Below, piece after piece: positions 1-8,554 of a DNA stretch of 64,000 bases. Each line of letters opens with the position of its first letter. The stretch's first letter is position 1. This stretch comes from Xanthomonas euroxanthea (GTDB lineage: Bacteria > Pseudomonadota > Gammaproteobacteria > Xanthomonadales > Xanthomonadaceae), in the NCBI RefSeq assembly GCF_900476395.1, contig NZ_UIHB01000005.1:310001-374000 (forward strand), given 5' to 3'. The translations under genes were made by a program, and so were the position numbers. The notes beneath the pieces are model-generated. The model saw only the letters and a program-made list of their open reading frames with translations. It had not been told where the DNA came from and ran no database searches.

Positions 1-384
1 CTGACGGACCTGGCGGTGGCGCAGCAGCAATGGGAAACCATCCCCGACGGCCTGCGCCCGCGCGTGCTGTTCGTGTCGGTGGACCCGCAGCGCGATCCGC
101 CGGCACGCCTGGGCGACTACGCGCATGCCTTCCACAAGGACACCCTGGCCGCCACCGCCGACGTGCCGGCGCTGCAGCGCTTTGCCACCGCGCTGGGCTT
201 CGTGTTCCAGAAGGTGCCGGGCAAGGGCTTTGCGGAAAATCCCAACGACTACAGCATGGATCACTCGGCCGGCATCGCCGTGCTCGACCCGCAGGGCCGC
301 CTGGCCGGGCTGATCCGTCCCCCGCTCGACCCCAAGGCGATCGCCGCCGACCTCCAGCAACTGACCAAGGTAACCGCTCCGTGA
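1..384 (+). CDS. SCO1/SenC-family copper chaperone, C-terminal part (5' end outside window)
   Basis: The frame is open from the first base and ends at TGA 382-384, so this is the C-terminal ~127 residues of a gene starting upstream. The thioredoxin-like fold is recognisable from the [13 protein letters not shown] segment and the later [19 protein letters not shown] stretch, whose His is the conserved copper-ligand His of SCO proteins. The CxxxC pair expected in the family would lie upstream and cannot be seen. SCO proteins deliver copper to cytochrome c oxidase CuA or act as thiol-disulfide proteins in the periplasm; which applies here is not visible. The stop codon overlaps the GTG start of psd (GTGA), indicating translational coupling. 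Confidence 0.85.
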   Translation: MTDLAVAQQQWETIPDGLRPRVLFVSVDPQRDPPARLGDYAHAFHKDTLAATADVPALQRFATALGFVFQKVPGKGFAENPNDYSMDHSAGIAVLDPQGRLAGLIRPPLDPKAIAADLQQLTKVTAP

Positions 385-1229
385 GTCTCGTCACTTCCCT
401 GACCTACGTGCTGCCGCACCGGTTGCTGTCCTCGCTGGCGCGCGCGCTGGCCTATTCCGACACGCCATCCACCAAGCAGTGGTTGATCGACACGATCACG
501 CGCAAGTTCGGCGTGGACCTGAGCGAAGCACTGGAGCCGGACCCGCGCGCCTATCCCACCTTCAATGCATTTTTCACCCGCGCGTTGAAGCCGGGCGCAC
601 GCGTGCCCGATGCCGACCCTGCGGCGCTGCTGATGCCTGCCGACGGCCGCATCAGCCAGCTCGGCCCGATCGAGAACGGCCGCATCTTCCAGGCCAAGGG
701 GCAGTCGTTCACTGCCGCCGAATTGCTCGGCGACGCCGAAGCCGCGCAGCCGTTCACCGATGGCCTGTTTGCCACCGTCTATCTCTCGCCCAAGGATTAC
801 CACCGCGTGCATATGCCGTGGACCGGCACCCTGCGCGAAACCGTGCATGTGCCCGGCCGCCTGTTCAGCGTGGGACCGGATGCGGTGCGCAATGTGCCGC
901 GGCTGTTCGCGCGCAACGAGCGCCTGGTCTGCCACTTCGACACCGACTTCGGCCCGATGGCCTCGGTGATGGTGGGTGCGCTGCTGGTATCGGGCGTGGA
1001 AACGGTGTGGAGCGGCGTGGAGATCCCGCGTTATGGCGACCGCGTCACGCGCACCGATTATCGCGGCAAGGGCATCGTGCTGGAGCGGTTTGCGGAGATG
1101 GCGCGCTTCAACTACGGCTCGACCGTGATCGTGCTGCTGCCGCCAGGTGTCGCCAAGCTCGAAGGCGGACTTGCTGCAGAGACGGCGGTTCGCCTGGGGC
1201 AAGCGCTCGCACGTCGCGAAGTGGGCTGA
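381..1229 (+). CDS. psd: Phosphatidylserine decarboxylase proenzyme
   Basis: A 282-residue protein that converts phosphatidylserine to phosphatidylethanolamine at the inner membrane. The proenzyme cleaves itself to make a pyruvoyl group at a serine. The cleavage motif appears as YGST with Ser247. Asp88 in the MPADGR motif and His144 in the [10 protein letters not shown] motif match the self-cleavage triad of the family. The frame is open far upstream, but the GTG at 381 overlaps the previous stop as GTGA and gives the length usual for this enzyme in Xanthomonas. Ends at TGA 1229. Downstream lies a REP-rich non-coding spacer rather than another gene. Confidence 0.96.
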   Translation: MSLVTSLTYVLPHRLLSSLARALAYSDTPSTKQWLIDTITRKFGVDLSEALEPDPRAYPTFNAFFTRALKPGARVPDADPAALLMPADGRISQLGPIENGRIFQAKGQSFTAAELLGDAEAAQPFTDGLFATVYLSPKDYHRVHMPWTGTLRETVHVPGRLFSVGPDAVRNVPRLFARNERLVCHFDTDFGPMASVMVGALLVSGVETVWSGVEIPRYGDRVTRTDYRGKGIVLERFAEMARFNYGSTVIVLLPPGVAKLEGGLAAETAVRLGQALARREVG

Positions 1230-1289
1230 TCACCGCCGCGCGCCTGCGATTGCCCGCTTCGGTTGCAGTGATGCAACAGCGACGCCCTC

Positions 1290-1434
1290 GTAGGAGCGGG
1301 CCTGACCGCGACAGGGCCTTCTCGACGACGTTCACTGCGCAGGCGCATGTTGCCCTCCCAGCCTCCGATGTAGAGCGTCCTCGCCCACGCTGGAACTACC
1401 TGGACCGCTTCGTCGCGGCCAGGTCCGCTCCTAC
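1290..1434. repeat. REP doublet (REPIN-like) copy 1
   Basis: A 23-base unit beginning GTAGGAGCGGGCC at 1290-1312 is answered by its near-perfect reverse complement at 1412-1434, about 100 bases away. GTAG at the outer edge is the hallmark of the REP family known from Stenotrophomonas and Xanthomonas. The inner ~80 bases before the right arm (CAGCCTCCGAT, GCTGGAACTACC) recur in the copy at 1637-1780, so the whole doublet appears to be the repeated unit. It lies in the 645-base spacer between psd and the minus-strand transglycosylase gene, which otherwise holds no gene that I can support. Confidence 0.8.
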
Positions 1435-1636
1435 AAGGGCGCAGCCCGGCGCAGTGGCCCGATGCGGTAGGCTTGCCTGCGCTGGCCGACGATCGCCGCT
1501 GGTCAGCTCGATGGCCTACTCCGATACAGGAGCAATGGGTCCGCGACGAAACGCCGCCGTGACGGTGTCATCGCCGCCAGGCTCGCTCGCTACAAGACCG
1601 ATGCCCACTCCGGCTCCCAACAAGAACGATGCGGTT

Positions 1637-1780
1637 GTAGGAGCGGGCCCGACCGCGACGTGGCATTCGCAGTGAGGCTTGGGGCGCTTGCGCCTTTCTG
1701 ACTCCAGCCTCCGATTCGGAACTGCCTTGCCTGCGCTGGAACTACCCGGACTGCTTCGTCGCGGCCAGGTCCGCTCCTAC
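1637..1780. repeat. REP doublet (REPIN-like) copy 2
   Basis: Left arm GTAGGAGCGGGCCCGACC at 1637-1659 and inverted right arm ending in GCTCCTAC at 1758-1780. Overall length is 144 bases, against 145 for copy 1, and the segments CAGCCTCCGAT and GCTGGAACTACC are shared with it. The two copies are in the same orientation 203 bases apart. The right arms are identical over 23 bases while the left arms have diverged, as expected if the arms evolve separately. The copy ends about 95 bases short of the transglycosylase stop codon. Confidence 0.8.
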
Positions 1781-1874
1781 GGGGCGCCCTACCGCTTCTA
1801 ACGGAGCGCGGCTCGGCGCCGCTCGCCGAAGCGGCTGGCCAATGCTCTAACCGGCGTGGGACTGCACGCGCTGG

Positions 1875-3458
1875 TCAGCGATCGCAGCCGGCCAGCTTGA
1901 TGCTCTGCCCCGGCTTGAGCGCGTACGACGGCGCCTTCAGGCCATTGGCCTTGGCCAGTTCCTTGATTTCGCACTGGTATTTCTGCGCGACGCGGCCGAG
2001 CGTGTCGCCCCTGGCGATGGTGTAGCTGCGCGCCTGCCTGGCCTTGGGCTTGGCGATCGCCGGCTGACCGGTGGCCACGGTGGTCGGCACGCCGGCCATC
2101 GGGCTGACATCGCCCACCGCCACGCTTGGCACGTATTCCGGAGCGCCGCTGCTGCGCACGATCGCGCTGTTGAGGTCGGCGGTGATCAGCGTGCGCGCCA
2201 GGTCCGCGCGCGGGCCGCTGACGCAATAGCGCGTGTACAGGCTGGCGATGCGGTTGGTGGCGTTGATGACGGTGCCGGCCGGAATCCAGCCATCGGATTC
2301 GTAGCGCGGGTTGAGGTTGCGCAATGCGCGCATGTAGCCGTCGCGCGTGCCCATGCTGCCCAGGCAGATGGTGAGCTCGTAGATGGTGGTGGACTTGGCC
2401 AGCTTCAGCGTGGCCGGCTGCGCGTCGAGCTTGGCGAAGTCCACGCCGTACTGGCGCGGGTGCAGGAAGATCCAGGCCGCCGCGATCACCATCGGCACGT
2501 AGTCCTTGGTTTCGGCCGGGAACTGGTTGTAGACGTCCTGCTCCCAGAACCCGCGCCCGCCGCTCTGCGTGAACACGCGCGCGGCGCGGCCTTCGCCGCC
2601 GTTATAGGCGGCCAGCGCCAGTTCGATGTTGCGGTTGAGCCCGGCCATGCGCTCGTTGAGGTAGGCGGCGCTGGCTTCGGCGGCGCTGCGTGCATCAAAG
2701 CGCGTGTCGAAGCCGGTGCCGTCCGGGCCCAGCCCGAAGCGACGCCCGGTGGCGGGCATGAACTGCATCAACCCAGCCGCACCGGCGCGCGAGCTCGCGT
2801 GCACCTTGCCGTTAGATTCCTTGGCCATGATGCCGAACAGCAGCGCCTCGGGCAGGCCGCGTTTCTGCCATTCCGGCCACATCACCCCGCGCAGGTTGCT
2901 GTAGTTCTCGTAGCTGGTCAGCAGCGCCGGGCGCATGTCGGTGAGCCAGCGGCGGATGCCGGCCTGCACCGCGGGGTTGTACTGCACCATCTTGTCGAAA
3001 TCGTGGCGCTGGTCGTTGAGCAACGTGGCCGCACGCGCCGCCTCGGGCACGCCGTTGGCCGCCGGGCCGAGGTGGTCCGGGTCGGCCTGCAGCAGCGTGT
3101 CGTCGTCTTCCGGATCCTCGGCGGCCGGGGCCTCGGCATCGGCGCGCGCCTTCAGTAGGCGCTTGTAGGTGGCCAGCTGATTGGCGACCAGGCAGCCGCG
3201 CTGCTTGATGCAGGCGTCGATGACGTCTTCCATGTCTTCCAGCGCGGCATCGCCTTCGGCAGTGCCCTTGGGGTCGGAGTTGTTCACCAGCACCAGCGCA
3301 TCGCGATAACGCTTTTCGGCGGCGGCCATGCGGGCATCGAGCACGGCCGCCTTCTCCGTGTCGCGTTTGGAAATGGCGTGGGCAGCGGGGACGACAGACA
3401 TCAGCGCCACCACGACCAGAACCGGCCATGGGCGCAAACCAAAATGAGCGAGCGGCAT
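1875..3458 (-). CDS. Membrane-bound lytic murein transglycosylase with C-terminal LysM (MltD-like)
   Basis: A 527-residue exported enzyme that cleaves the MurNAc-GlcNAc bond of peptidoglycan. The start chosen (3458) gives a signal peptide ending near PAAHA-IS; the frame extends 19 codons further upstream without signal-like sequence. A goose-type/SLT lysozyme domain spans about residues 180-350 with catalytic Glu214 in AKESNGKVHASSRAGAAGLM and the family motifs LMQFMPATG and ALAAYNGG. A LysM peptidoglycan-binding domain lies at about 480-525 (YTIARGDTLGRVAQKY). Residues 110-135 form an acidic linker. There is no lipobox, so it is probably soluble-periplasmic or signal-anchored rather than a lipoprotein, unlike E. 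coli MltD. It is transcribed away from the HerA-like gene. Confidence 0.9.
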   Translation of the reverse strand: MPLAHFGLRPWPVLVVVALMSVVPAAHAISKRDTEKAAVLDARMAAAEKRYRDALVLVNNSDPKGTAEGDAALEDMEDVIDACIKQRGCLVANQLATYKRLLKARADAEAPAAEDPEDDDTLLQADPDHLGPAANGVPEAARAATLLNDQRHDFDKMVQYNPAVQAGIRRWLTDMRPALLTSYENYSNLRGVMWPEWQKRGLPEALLFGIMAKESNGKVHASSRAGAAGLMQFMPATGRRFGLGPDGTGFDTRFDARSAAEASAAYLNERMAGLNRNIELALAAYNGGEGRAARVFTQSGGRGFWEQDVYNQFPAETKDYVPMVIAAAWIFLHPRQYGVDFAKLDAQPATLKLAKSTTIYELTICLGSMGTRDGYMRALRNLNPRYESDGWIPAGTVINATNRIASLYTRYCVSGPRADLARTLITADLNSAIVRSSGAPEYVPSVAVGDVSPMAGVPTTVATGQPAIAKPKARQARSYTIARGDTLGRVAQKYQCEIKELAKANGLKAPSYALKPGQSIKLAGCDR

Positions 3459-3738
3459 CGTAGGCAGTACAGCGGAAAGGCAGGCAGGGTAGCCGCCGGG
3501 GCAACACCGGGGCAAGGCGGTGGAGGCGGCAGGGTCAGTGGGCCGTTAGCTTGGCCGTTGCGCCCGGCGCGTGGAATGCCCGCAGCCACTGGCGGTCAGC
3601 GTCTGTCAAACCGGCGGCGTCGAACTGCCTGCTGGCGATTGGCAGCGGACCGGCCGACCAAAGTACGGGGTCGCCCCCGCGCGATTTGGCCAGCCACGTT
3701 GCCCGCTAGAATCCGGCTTTTCCCACCGGACCTGCGCA

Positions 3739-5244
3739 ATGGCCTCGTTCCTGCTCGGCAAAGGCGTCACCGACGACATCCCGGTCGTGCTGGAAGGACG
3801 CTTCGGTAACCGCCACGGGCTGGTGGCCGGCGCCACCGGCACCGGCAAGACCGTGACCCTGATGACCCTGGCCGAAGGCTTCTCGCGCATGGGCGTACCG
3901 GTGTTCCTGGCCGATGTGAAAGGTGATGTCGCCGGCCTGGCGATGGCCGGCGATGGCGCCGCCGGCGTGCTGCAGCGCGCCACGGAGATCGGCATCGCCG
4001 ACTACGCGCCGGCCGCCAGCCCGGTGGTGTTCTGGGACCTGTACGGCCAGCTCGGGCATCCGGTGCGCACCACCGTCAGTGAGATGGGCCCTACCCTGCT
4101 GGCGCGCATCCTGGAACTCAACGATACCCAGTCCGGCGTGCTCGACATCGTGTTCAAGCTGGCCGATGACCGTGGCCTGCTGTTGCTGGACCTGGACGAC
4201 CTGCGCGCACTGCTCGCACTGGTGGTCCAGGAGCGCAAGGAACTGTCCACCAGCTATGGCCTGGTCTCCAGCCAGTCGGTGGCGGCGATCCAGCGTGCCC
4301 TGCTGCGCCTGGCGCAGGACGGCGGCGAGCACTTCTTCGGCGAGCCGGCGCTGGAACTGGCCGACCTGATGCGCGTGGCGCCGGACGGCCGTGGCGTGAT
4401 CGGCATCCTGGCGGCCAACCAACTGGTCCTCAAGCCGAAACTGTATTCCACCTTCCTGCTGTGGCTGTTGTCGGAACTGTTCGAACGTTTGCCCGAGGTA
4501 GGCGATCTGGAACAACCCAAGCTGGTGTTCGTGTTCGACGAAGCGCACCTGCTGTTCGACGACGCGCCGGCCGCACTGGTGCAGCGGATCGAGCAGGTGG
4601 TCCGGCTGATCCGCTCAAAGGGCGTGGGCGTGTATGTCTGCTCGCAGTTTCCCGACGACATTCCGGACAACATCCTCGGCCAATTGGGTAATCGCGTGCA
4701 GCATGCCTTGCGCGCGTTCACCCCGCGCGACCAGAAGGCGGTCAGGACCGCGGCGCAGACCTTCGTGGCCAATCCCAGGCTCGATGTGGCCACGGCGATC
4801 TCCAGCCTCGGCACCGGCGAGGCACTGGTGTCGCCACTGCACGGCAAGGGCGTGCCGGCACCGGTGCAGCAGACCGTGATCGCCCCGCCACGCTGCCGCA
4901 TGGGTGCCATCAGCGAGACCGAGCGCACGCAGGTGCGCGCCGCCAGCCCGGTCGGCACCCGCTACGACACCGCGATCGACCGTGAATCGGCCGCCGAGCT
5001 GCTGGCGCGCCGCGTCGAGCAGGTCGCCGAACATAACGCCGCACCGCCGACGCGCACCAGCGCGGATGACGACGCGCAAGACAGCGGCTTCGGCAAGGCG
5101 GTCAAGGACGCGGTGTTCGGCACCAGCCGCCGCCAGGGCATGCTTGAGACGATGGCCAAGCAGACCTCGCGTACGATCGGCAACAGGATCGGCCAGCAGA
5201 TCGTGCGCGGTATCTTCGGCAGCATCTTCGGTGGGAAGCGCTGA
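3739..5244 (+). CDS. HerA-like ATPase, DUF853 (YjgR type)
   Basis: A 501-residue cytoplasmic P-loop ATPase of the FtsK/HerA superfamily. Walker A is GATGTGKT at residues 31-38 and Walker B is KLVFVFDEAH near residues 255-265, followed by a sensor-like segment VGVYVCSQFPDDIPDNILGQLGNR. The C-terminal ~60 residues are a basic, glycine-rich tail (GRIFGSIFGGKR-like), as is usual for the DUF853/YjgR family. The ATG at 3739 is preferred over upstream in-frame codons because the conserved family N-terminus (LLGKG) begins there. The biological role of YjgR proteins is unsettled; DNA translocation is inferred from the fold only. No operon partner is evident: the next plus-strand gene starts 30 bases later but is broken. 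Confidence 0.88.
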   Translation: MASFLLGKGVTDDIPVVLEGRFGNRHGLVAGATGTGKTVTLMTLAEGFSRMGVPVFLADVKGDVAGLAMAGDGAAGVLQRATEIGIADYAPAASPVVFWDLYGQLGHPVRTTVSEMGPTLLARILELNDTQSGVLDIVFKLADDRGLLLLDLDDLRALLALVVQERKELSTSYGLVSSQSVAAIQRALLRLAQDGGEHFFGEPALELADLMRVAPDGRGVIGILAANQLVLKPKLYSTFLLWLLSELFERLPEVGDLEQPKLVFVFDEAHLLFDDAPAALVQRIEQVVRLIRSKGVGVYVCSQFPDDIPDNILGQLGNRVQHALRAFTPRDQKAVRTAAQTFVANPRLDVATAISSLGTGEALVSPLHGKGVPAPVQQTVIAPPRCRMGAISETERTQVRAASPVGTRYDTAIDRESAAELLARRVEQVAEHNAAPPTRTSADDDAQDSGFGKAVKDAVFGTSRRQGMLETMAKQTSRTIGNRIGQQIVRGIFGSIFGGKR

Positions 5245-5274
5245 TCGCAGTGACAAACAACAAGGACGAACGCT

Positions 5275-5835
5275 ATGCGCAAGACATGGCTCCATTTCGG
5301 CGGGGTTGCAGTGATTGTCCTGGCTGCCACCCCGAGCGTCGCACAGAAACAGCAACACAATCCTGACTACGACTACACACCGGGTTCCAACTATGGCCCG
5401 ATCCAATGGCCATTACGCCGCCAACATTTTCTCGCCGGACATTATGTAGGCAGGCTGCAGGTCGCAGTGGATCGACTCGACTGCCCCACCGCTATTGCAG
5501 ATTTGCGGTTAGAGGCAATCAAAGGTGACTAGGACAGCCACCGCTACACCCTAAAGTACACGTGCCTGTCCGGGCGGGACCCGGACTATCGCAAGCGTAC
5601 CGTGACACTGCGCAGCACCTGGTGGATCGACGAGATAGCGGGTAGCTGTCTTGTGCTGGAAAGAGAACCGGATCCAAAGCGCACGATTTCCTCTTATCCA
5701 CTCTATGGCTTTCGCATCGACGCAAATGGCGACCCCAAGCTCAAGGTTGCCAGCTTGCTATCGCAGGACGGGTCCGACTGTGAGAGCGGTGGAGCATCCG
5801 AATACGTCGATAAGCAACTTAAACGCATTCGCTGA
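5275..5835 (+). pseudogene. Small secreted protein gene interrupted by an in-frame TAG
   Basis: Starting at ATG 5275 (AAGGA upstream), a typical signal peptide MRKTWLHFGG...PSVAQ is followed by a mature segment that stops at TAG 5530-5532. The same frame then stays open without another stop to TGA 5833-5835, giving 186 codons if the TAG were a sense codon such as CAG, AAG or TGG. The second half carries a plausible mature domain (RSTWWIDEIAGSCLVLERE, then YPLYGFRIDANGDPKLKV) with several cysteines. I do not recognise a family. It could be a genuine nonsense mutation, a sequencing error, or a short protein of 85 residues; the continuous frame favours the first two. Confidence 0.6.
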
Positions 5836-5856
5836 CTGCAGCATTCCTTCGCTGCC

Positions 5857-5874
5857 GGCAGCTGAAAAGCTGCC
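5857..5874. terminator. Hairpin between convergent genes
   Basis: GGCAGCT and AGCTGCC flank a GAAA tetraloop, a very stable arrangement, between the stop of the interrupted secreted-protein gene and the stop of nudK. There is no T-run on either side, so factor-independent termination is uncertain; it may be an RNA 3'-end stabiliser. Confidence 0.4.
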
Positions 5875-5902
5875 AGCGATCCACACTAACGATGCTCACT
5901 GC

Positions 5903-6502
5903 TTAGCCCAGCACACCATGCAACTTGGCGTATTGCAGCAACATGATGGTCTTGGCATCGGCGATCTCACCGGTAGCGATCATCGCCAGCGCGGAGTCGA
6001 GGGACAGTTCCAGCACCTCGATCTCCTCGCCGTCTTCTTCGAGCCCGCCGCCCTCGCCGACCTTGTCGCCGTCGAAGTATTCGCCGACAAAGAAATACAG
6101 ACGCTCGGTTACCGAGCCCGGGCTCATGAACGCCTCGAACACCTTGCGCACGTTGTCGATCCGGTAGCCGGTTTCCTCTTCGGTTTCCTTGCGGATACAG
6201 GTCTGCGGATCGTCCATATCCAGCAGGCCGGCGCAGGCTTCGATCAGCATGCCGTCGGGGTTGCCGTTGAGCAGCGTCGGCAAACGGAACTGGCGGGTGA
6301 GCATCACCGTCTGCCTGGCACGGCTATACAGCAGGATGGTGGCGCCATTGCCACGATCGTAGGCCTCGCGCGATAGGGTCTGCCAGCGGCCGTCCTTGCG
6401 CTGAAAATCGAACGTGACCTTGCGCAGCACGTACCAATTGTCCGAGAGCACATCGATGCTGCGAATGCGGACCTGCGGGTTGCCGGTGGCGGATGGATTC
6501 AA
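5903..6502 (-). CDS. nudK: NUDIX hydrolase, GDP-mannose pyrophosphatase NudK type
   Basis: A 199-residue NUDIX enzyme. Its sequence follows E. coli NudK closely: LSDNWYVL, then [19 protein letters not shown], the Nudix box from GLLDMDD to [15 protein letters not shown] and [11 protein letters not shown]. The family hydrolyses GDP-mannose and related nucleotide sugars to the sugar phosphate and NMP. No ATG lies near the conserved N-terminus. The TTG at 6502 is preferred because AAGGAG sits six bases upstream and it gives the family length; starting at the further upstream ATG (6574) would add 24 residues of unlikely composition. The gene converges with the interrupted secreted-protein gene. 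Confidence 0.9.
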   Translation of the reverse strand: MNPSATGNPQVRIRSIDVLSDNWYVLRKVTFDFQRKDGRWQTLSREAYDRGNGATILLYSRARQTVMLTRQFRLPTLLNGNPDGMLIEACAGLLDMDDPQTCIRKETEEETGYRIDNVRKVFEAFMSPGSVTERLYFFVGEYFDGDKVGEGGGLEEDGEEIEVLELSLDSALAMIATGEIADAKTIMLLQYAKLHGVLG

Positions 6503-6866
6503 GCGACACTCCTTGTGATGCGAGCGATGGCAGTGCCGGGACGCGGCGCGCCCGGTCGCCCGTACGGGCCGCAAGGATTGCGGCGGGCCACCATGTTACC
6601 TACCGCTCAGCCGGCGCGTCAGGCAATGACGCACATAGTGCATCGGCGGCCCGTCGATACACGCATCATGCCATCGGAGACCTGACACGTCCCGATGCAA
6701 TACCGGCACCGACACCCGCCCAGCGGGGCCAGCAAATATCCAGGCCGTGCCGGCGACATGCCGCCAAGCATTGGCCATTCCAGACTCAGTTGATTCGCCC
6801 TGCCCCAATTGCGCGACGGCACGCGCCACCGCACAATCCGTTCACATCACACGCCTGGGGAGCGTC
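6503..6866. other. Intergenic region between divergent nudK and membrane-protein gene
   Basis: A 364-base divergent spacer that should carry promoters for both flanking genes. Short open frames of 70-80 codons exist on the minus strand (6596-6834) but have no recognisable protein and no convincing ribosome site. I see no RNA gene or clear repeat in it. Confidence 0.5.
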
Positions 6867-8141
6867 ATGGAAGACCGTTTTCGCGCACGCAAGGTGGCCG
6901 CGCAGACCGCGCCGGCACCGTTCTGGACCCGCATTCCTGCCATTGCCAGCTATCCGCTGCGCGGCTCGGCGCTTTACGCATTGATTGCACTGACGCTGTG
7001 CAGCGCGCTGCTGGTGCTGCCGGGCATCCTGAAACTGGTGATTGCCGGAGTGCTCGGCATGGCCACCTACACCTATGCCTTCGACATCCTGCGCCATACC
7101 GCCGACGGGCAAGCCGATGCTCCGCGGCTGGGCTACAACAGCTTCGACAGCGCGGTGCTGCGGCTGATCCTGCTGGCGTTTGCGCTGGGCATCGTCATCG
7201 GTGCGGCAGGCGTGCTGGCGGGCAAGCCCGGCCTGACCATCGCGTACCTGGTGGTGCAGTTGCTGCTGCCGGGCATGATGATTGCACTGGCCATCGACGG
7301 CAGCCTGCGCCGCGCCCTCAACCCGGCCGTGTCGATCGACATGGCTCTGCGCATCGGCTGGCCGTATCTGGCCGCATACGGTTTGCTGTACGTGATCCAG
7401 GGCAGCGCTACCGCAGCGATCTTCATCGCGGTGAAGTCTCTGCCGCCGATCGTGCGCGAGGCGACGATCGTGATTGCCTCGATCTGGAGCCTGTTCGCCA
7501 GCTTCCACCTGATGGGTTATCTGGTGTACCAGTACCACGAAGAACTGGGCTACGTTCCCAGCGGCGGCGCGGCGTCCGAGCGCGAAGACCCGGATCAGCG
7601 CCTGCTCGACGAAGCAGAACAGTACGTGCGCGATGGCCATTCCGAGGAAGCATTCCAGACACTGCGCGCGGCGGTGCGTTCGCGTGCGGTGAGCCTGGCG
7701 GTGCACGAGCTGTATCAGCGCCTGCTGCGTCAACACCGTCGCAACGACGAACTGCGCGAGCACACCCGCCAGTACATCAATCGTCTGCTGCAGGAAAGAC
7801 AGGAGCGTCGCGCGCTCGGGTTGCAGCGCGAAGCGCTGGATGGCGACTCCACGTTCACCCCGCTGACGCCTGAGCAAGCCACCTTGCTGGCCGAGCGCGC
7901 GAAGATGGCCGGGCAGTTCCAGCTGGCGACCGATGGCCTGCTTGCGGCCATTGCCGCATGGCCGCGCGATCGGATGATGCCGGCCTGGTCACTGGACGCG
8001 GGCCTGCTGCTGGCCGAACGGTTCGGCCGCGACGAGCGGGCGCGCGAGGTACTGCAAGACGCACTGGCTCACTGCGACGATGATGCACTGCGCGCGAAGC
8101 TGGAAGCCGTGCTGAAAGCGGTGGCGATCCAACCGGCCTGA
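6867..8141 (+). CDS. Integral membrane protein with cytoplasmic helical C-terminal domain
   Basis: A 424-residue protein with an unidentified role. Residues ~30-230 contain about five to six hydrophobic helices (for example LYALIALTLCSALLVLPGILKL, LAFALGIVIGAAGVL, YLVVQLLLPGMMIALAI, IVIASIWSLFASFHLMGY). Residues ~245-424 are hydrophilic, alpha-helical and repeat-like (DEAEQYVRDGHSEEAFQTLR; LATDGLLAAIAAWPRD), suggesting TPR-type packing. The ATG at 6867 is preceded by GGGGAG, and upstream sequence in frame is not protein-like. The same layout, membrane helices then TPR-like repeats, is seen in the rhomboid gene that follows on the other strand, but the two proteins do not look homologous. Confidence 0.75.
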   Translation: MEDRFRARKVAAQTAPAPFWTRIPAIASYPLRGSALYALIALTLCSALLVLPGILKLVIAGVLGMATYTYAFDILRHTADGQADAPRLGYNSFDSAVLRLILLAFALGIVIGAAGVLAGKPGLTIAYLVVQLLLPGMMIALAIDGSLRRALNPAVSIDMALRIGWPYLAAYGLLYVIQGSATAAIFIAVKSLPPIVREATIVIASIWSLFASFHLMGYLVYQYHEELGYVPSGGAASEREDPDQRLLDEAEQYVRDGHSEEAFQTLRAAVRSRAVSLAVHELYQRLLRQHRRNDELREHTRQYINRLLQERQERRALGLQREALDGDSTFTPLTPEQATLLAERAKMAGQFQLATDGLLAAIAAWPRDRMMPAWSLDAGLLLAERFGRDERAREVLQDALAHCDDDALRAKLEAVLKAVAIQPA

Positions 8142-8554
8142 GCAGCCAACAAAGCTTTTTGAGGCGCAGCTCAGATGCTCCACCATCGGTCCGTCGCGCG
8201 ACGTGTACTGCTTGCAGCCCTACAGACCGACCATCTCGACTGGTCCTTGCCCGCCCACCGTCGCGGGGCCTTACGCGGCATGGATGCCGCGCAAGAGCCT
8301 ACATGGACGTACTTGCGGCGTGTCGTGCGATGGTGGGCGGGTAAGGGCCCTGCAGCCAGGCTGCAGATCCACCGCTCTGCAACTCATCCATCCGCGCTAG
8401 ATAATTCTGCTCGAGGCAGAAGACACAACAGCAACCCGGACCTCACGTAGCAGTGTCTTTCAAGTGCAGTCAAATGCCAGGTCAAAAGCTCGGTGAGTCG
8501 AGCGCGCGATGCCCTCACCGCTTGCGTTGGCAACACGGATCGCGCAGAAACCAC
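8142..8554. other. Intergenic region between convergent genes
   Basis: A 413-base spacer between the membrane-protein stop and the rhomboid stop. Short frames here (for example 8175-8450) show no recognisable protein. Base composition is less GC-skewed around 8390-8470. No strong terminator hairpin or REP unit was seen. Confidence 0.4.

Noticed and set aside
6596..6834. Two overlapping minus-strand frames upstream of the membrane-protein gene
   Set aside because: They share the same DNA in different frames, lack a family match by eye and leave a divergent promoter region with no room.
8175..8450. Plus-strand frame of 91 codons between the membrane-protein gene and the rhomboid gene
   Set aside because: No ribosome site or recognisable protein; the sequence reads as low-information intergenic DNA.
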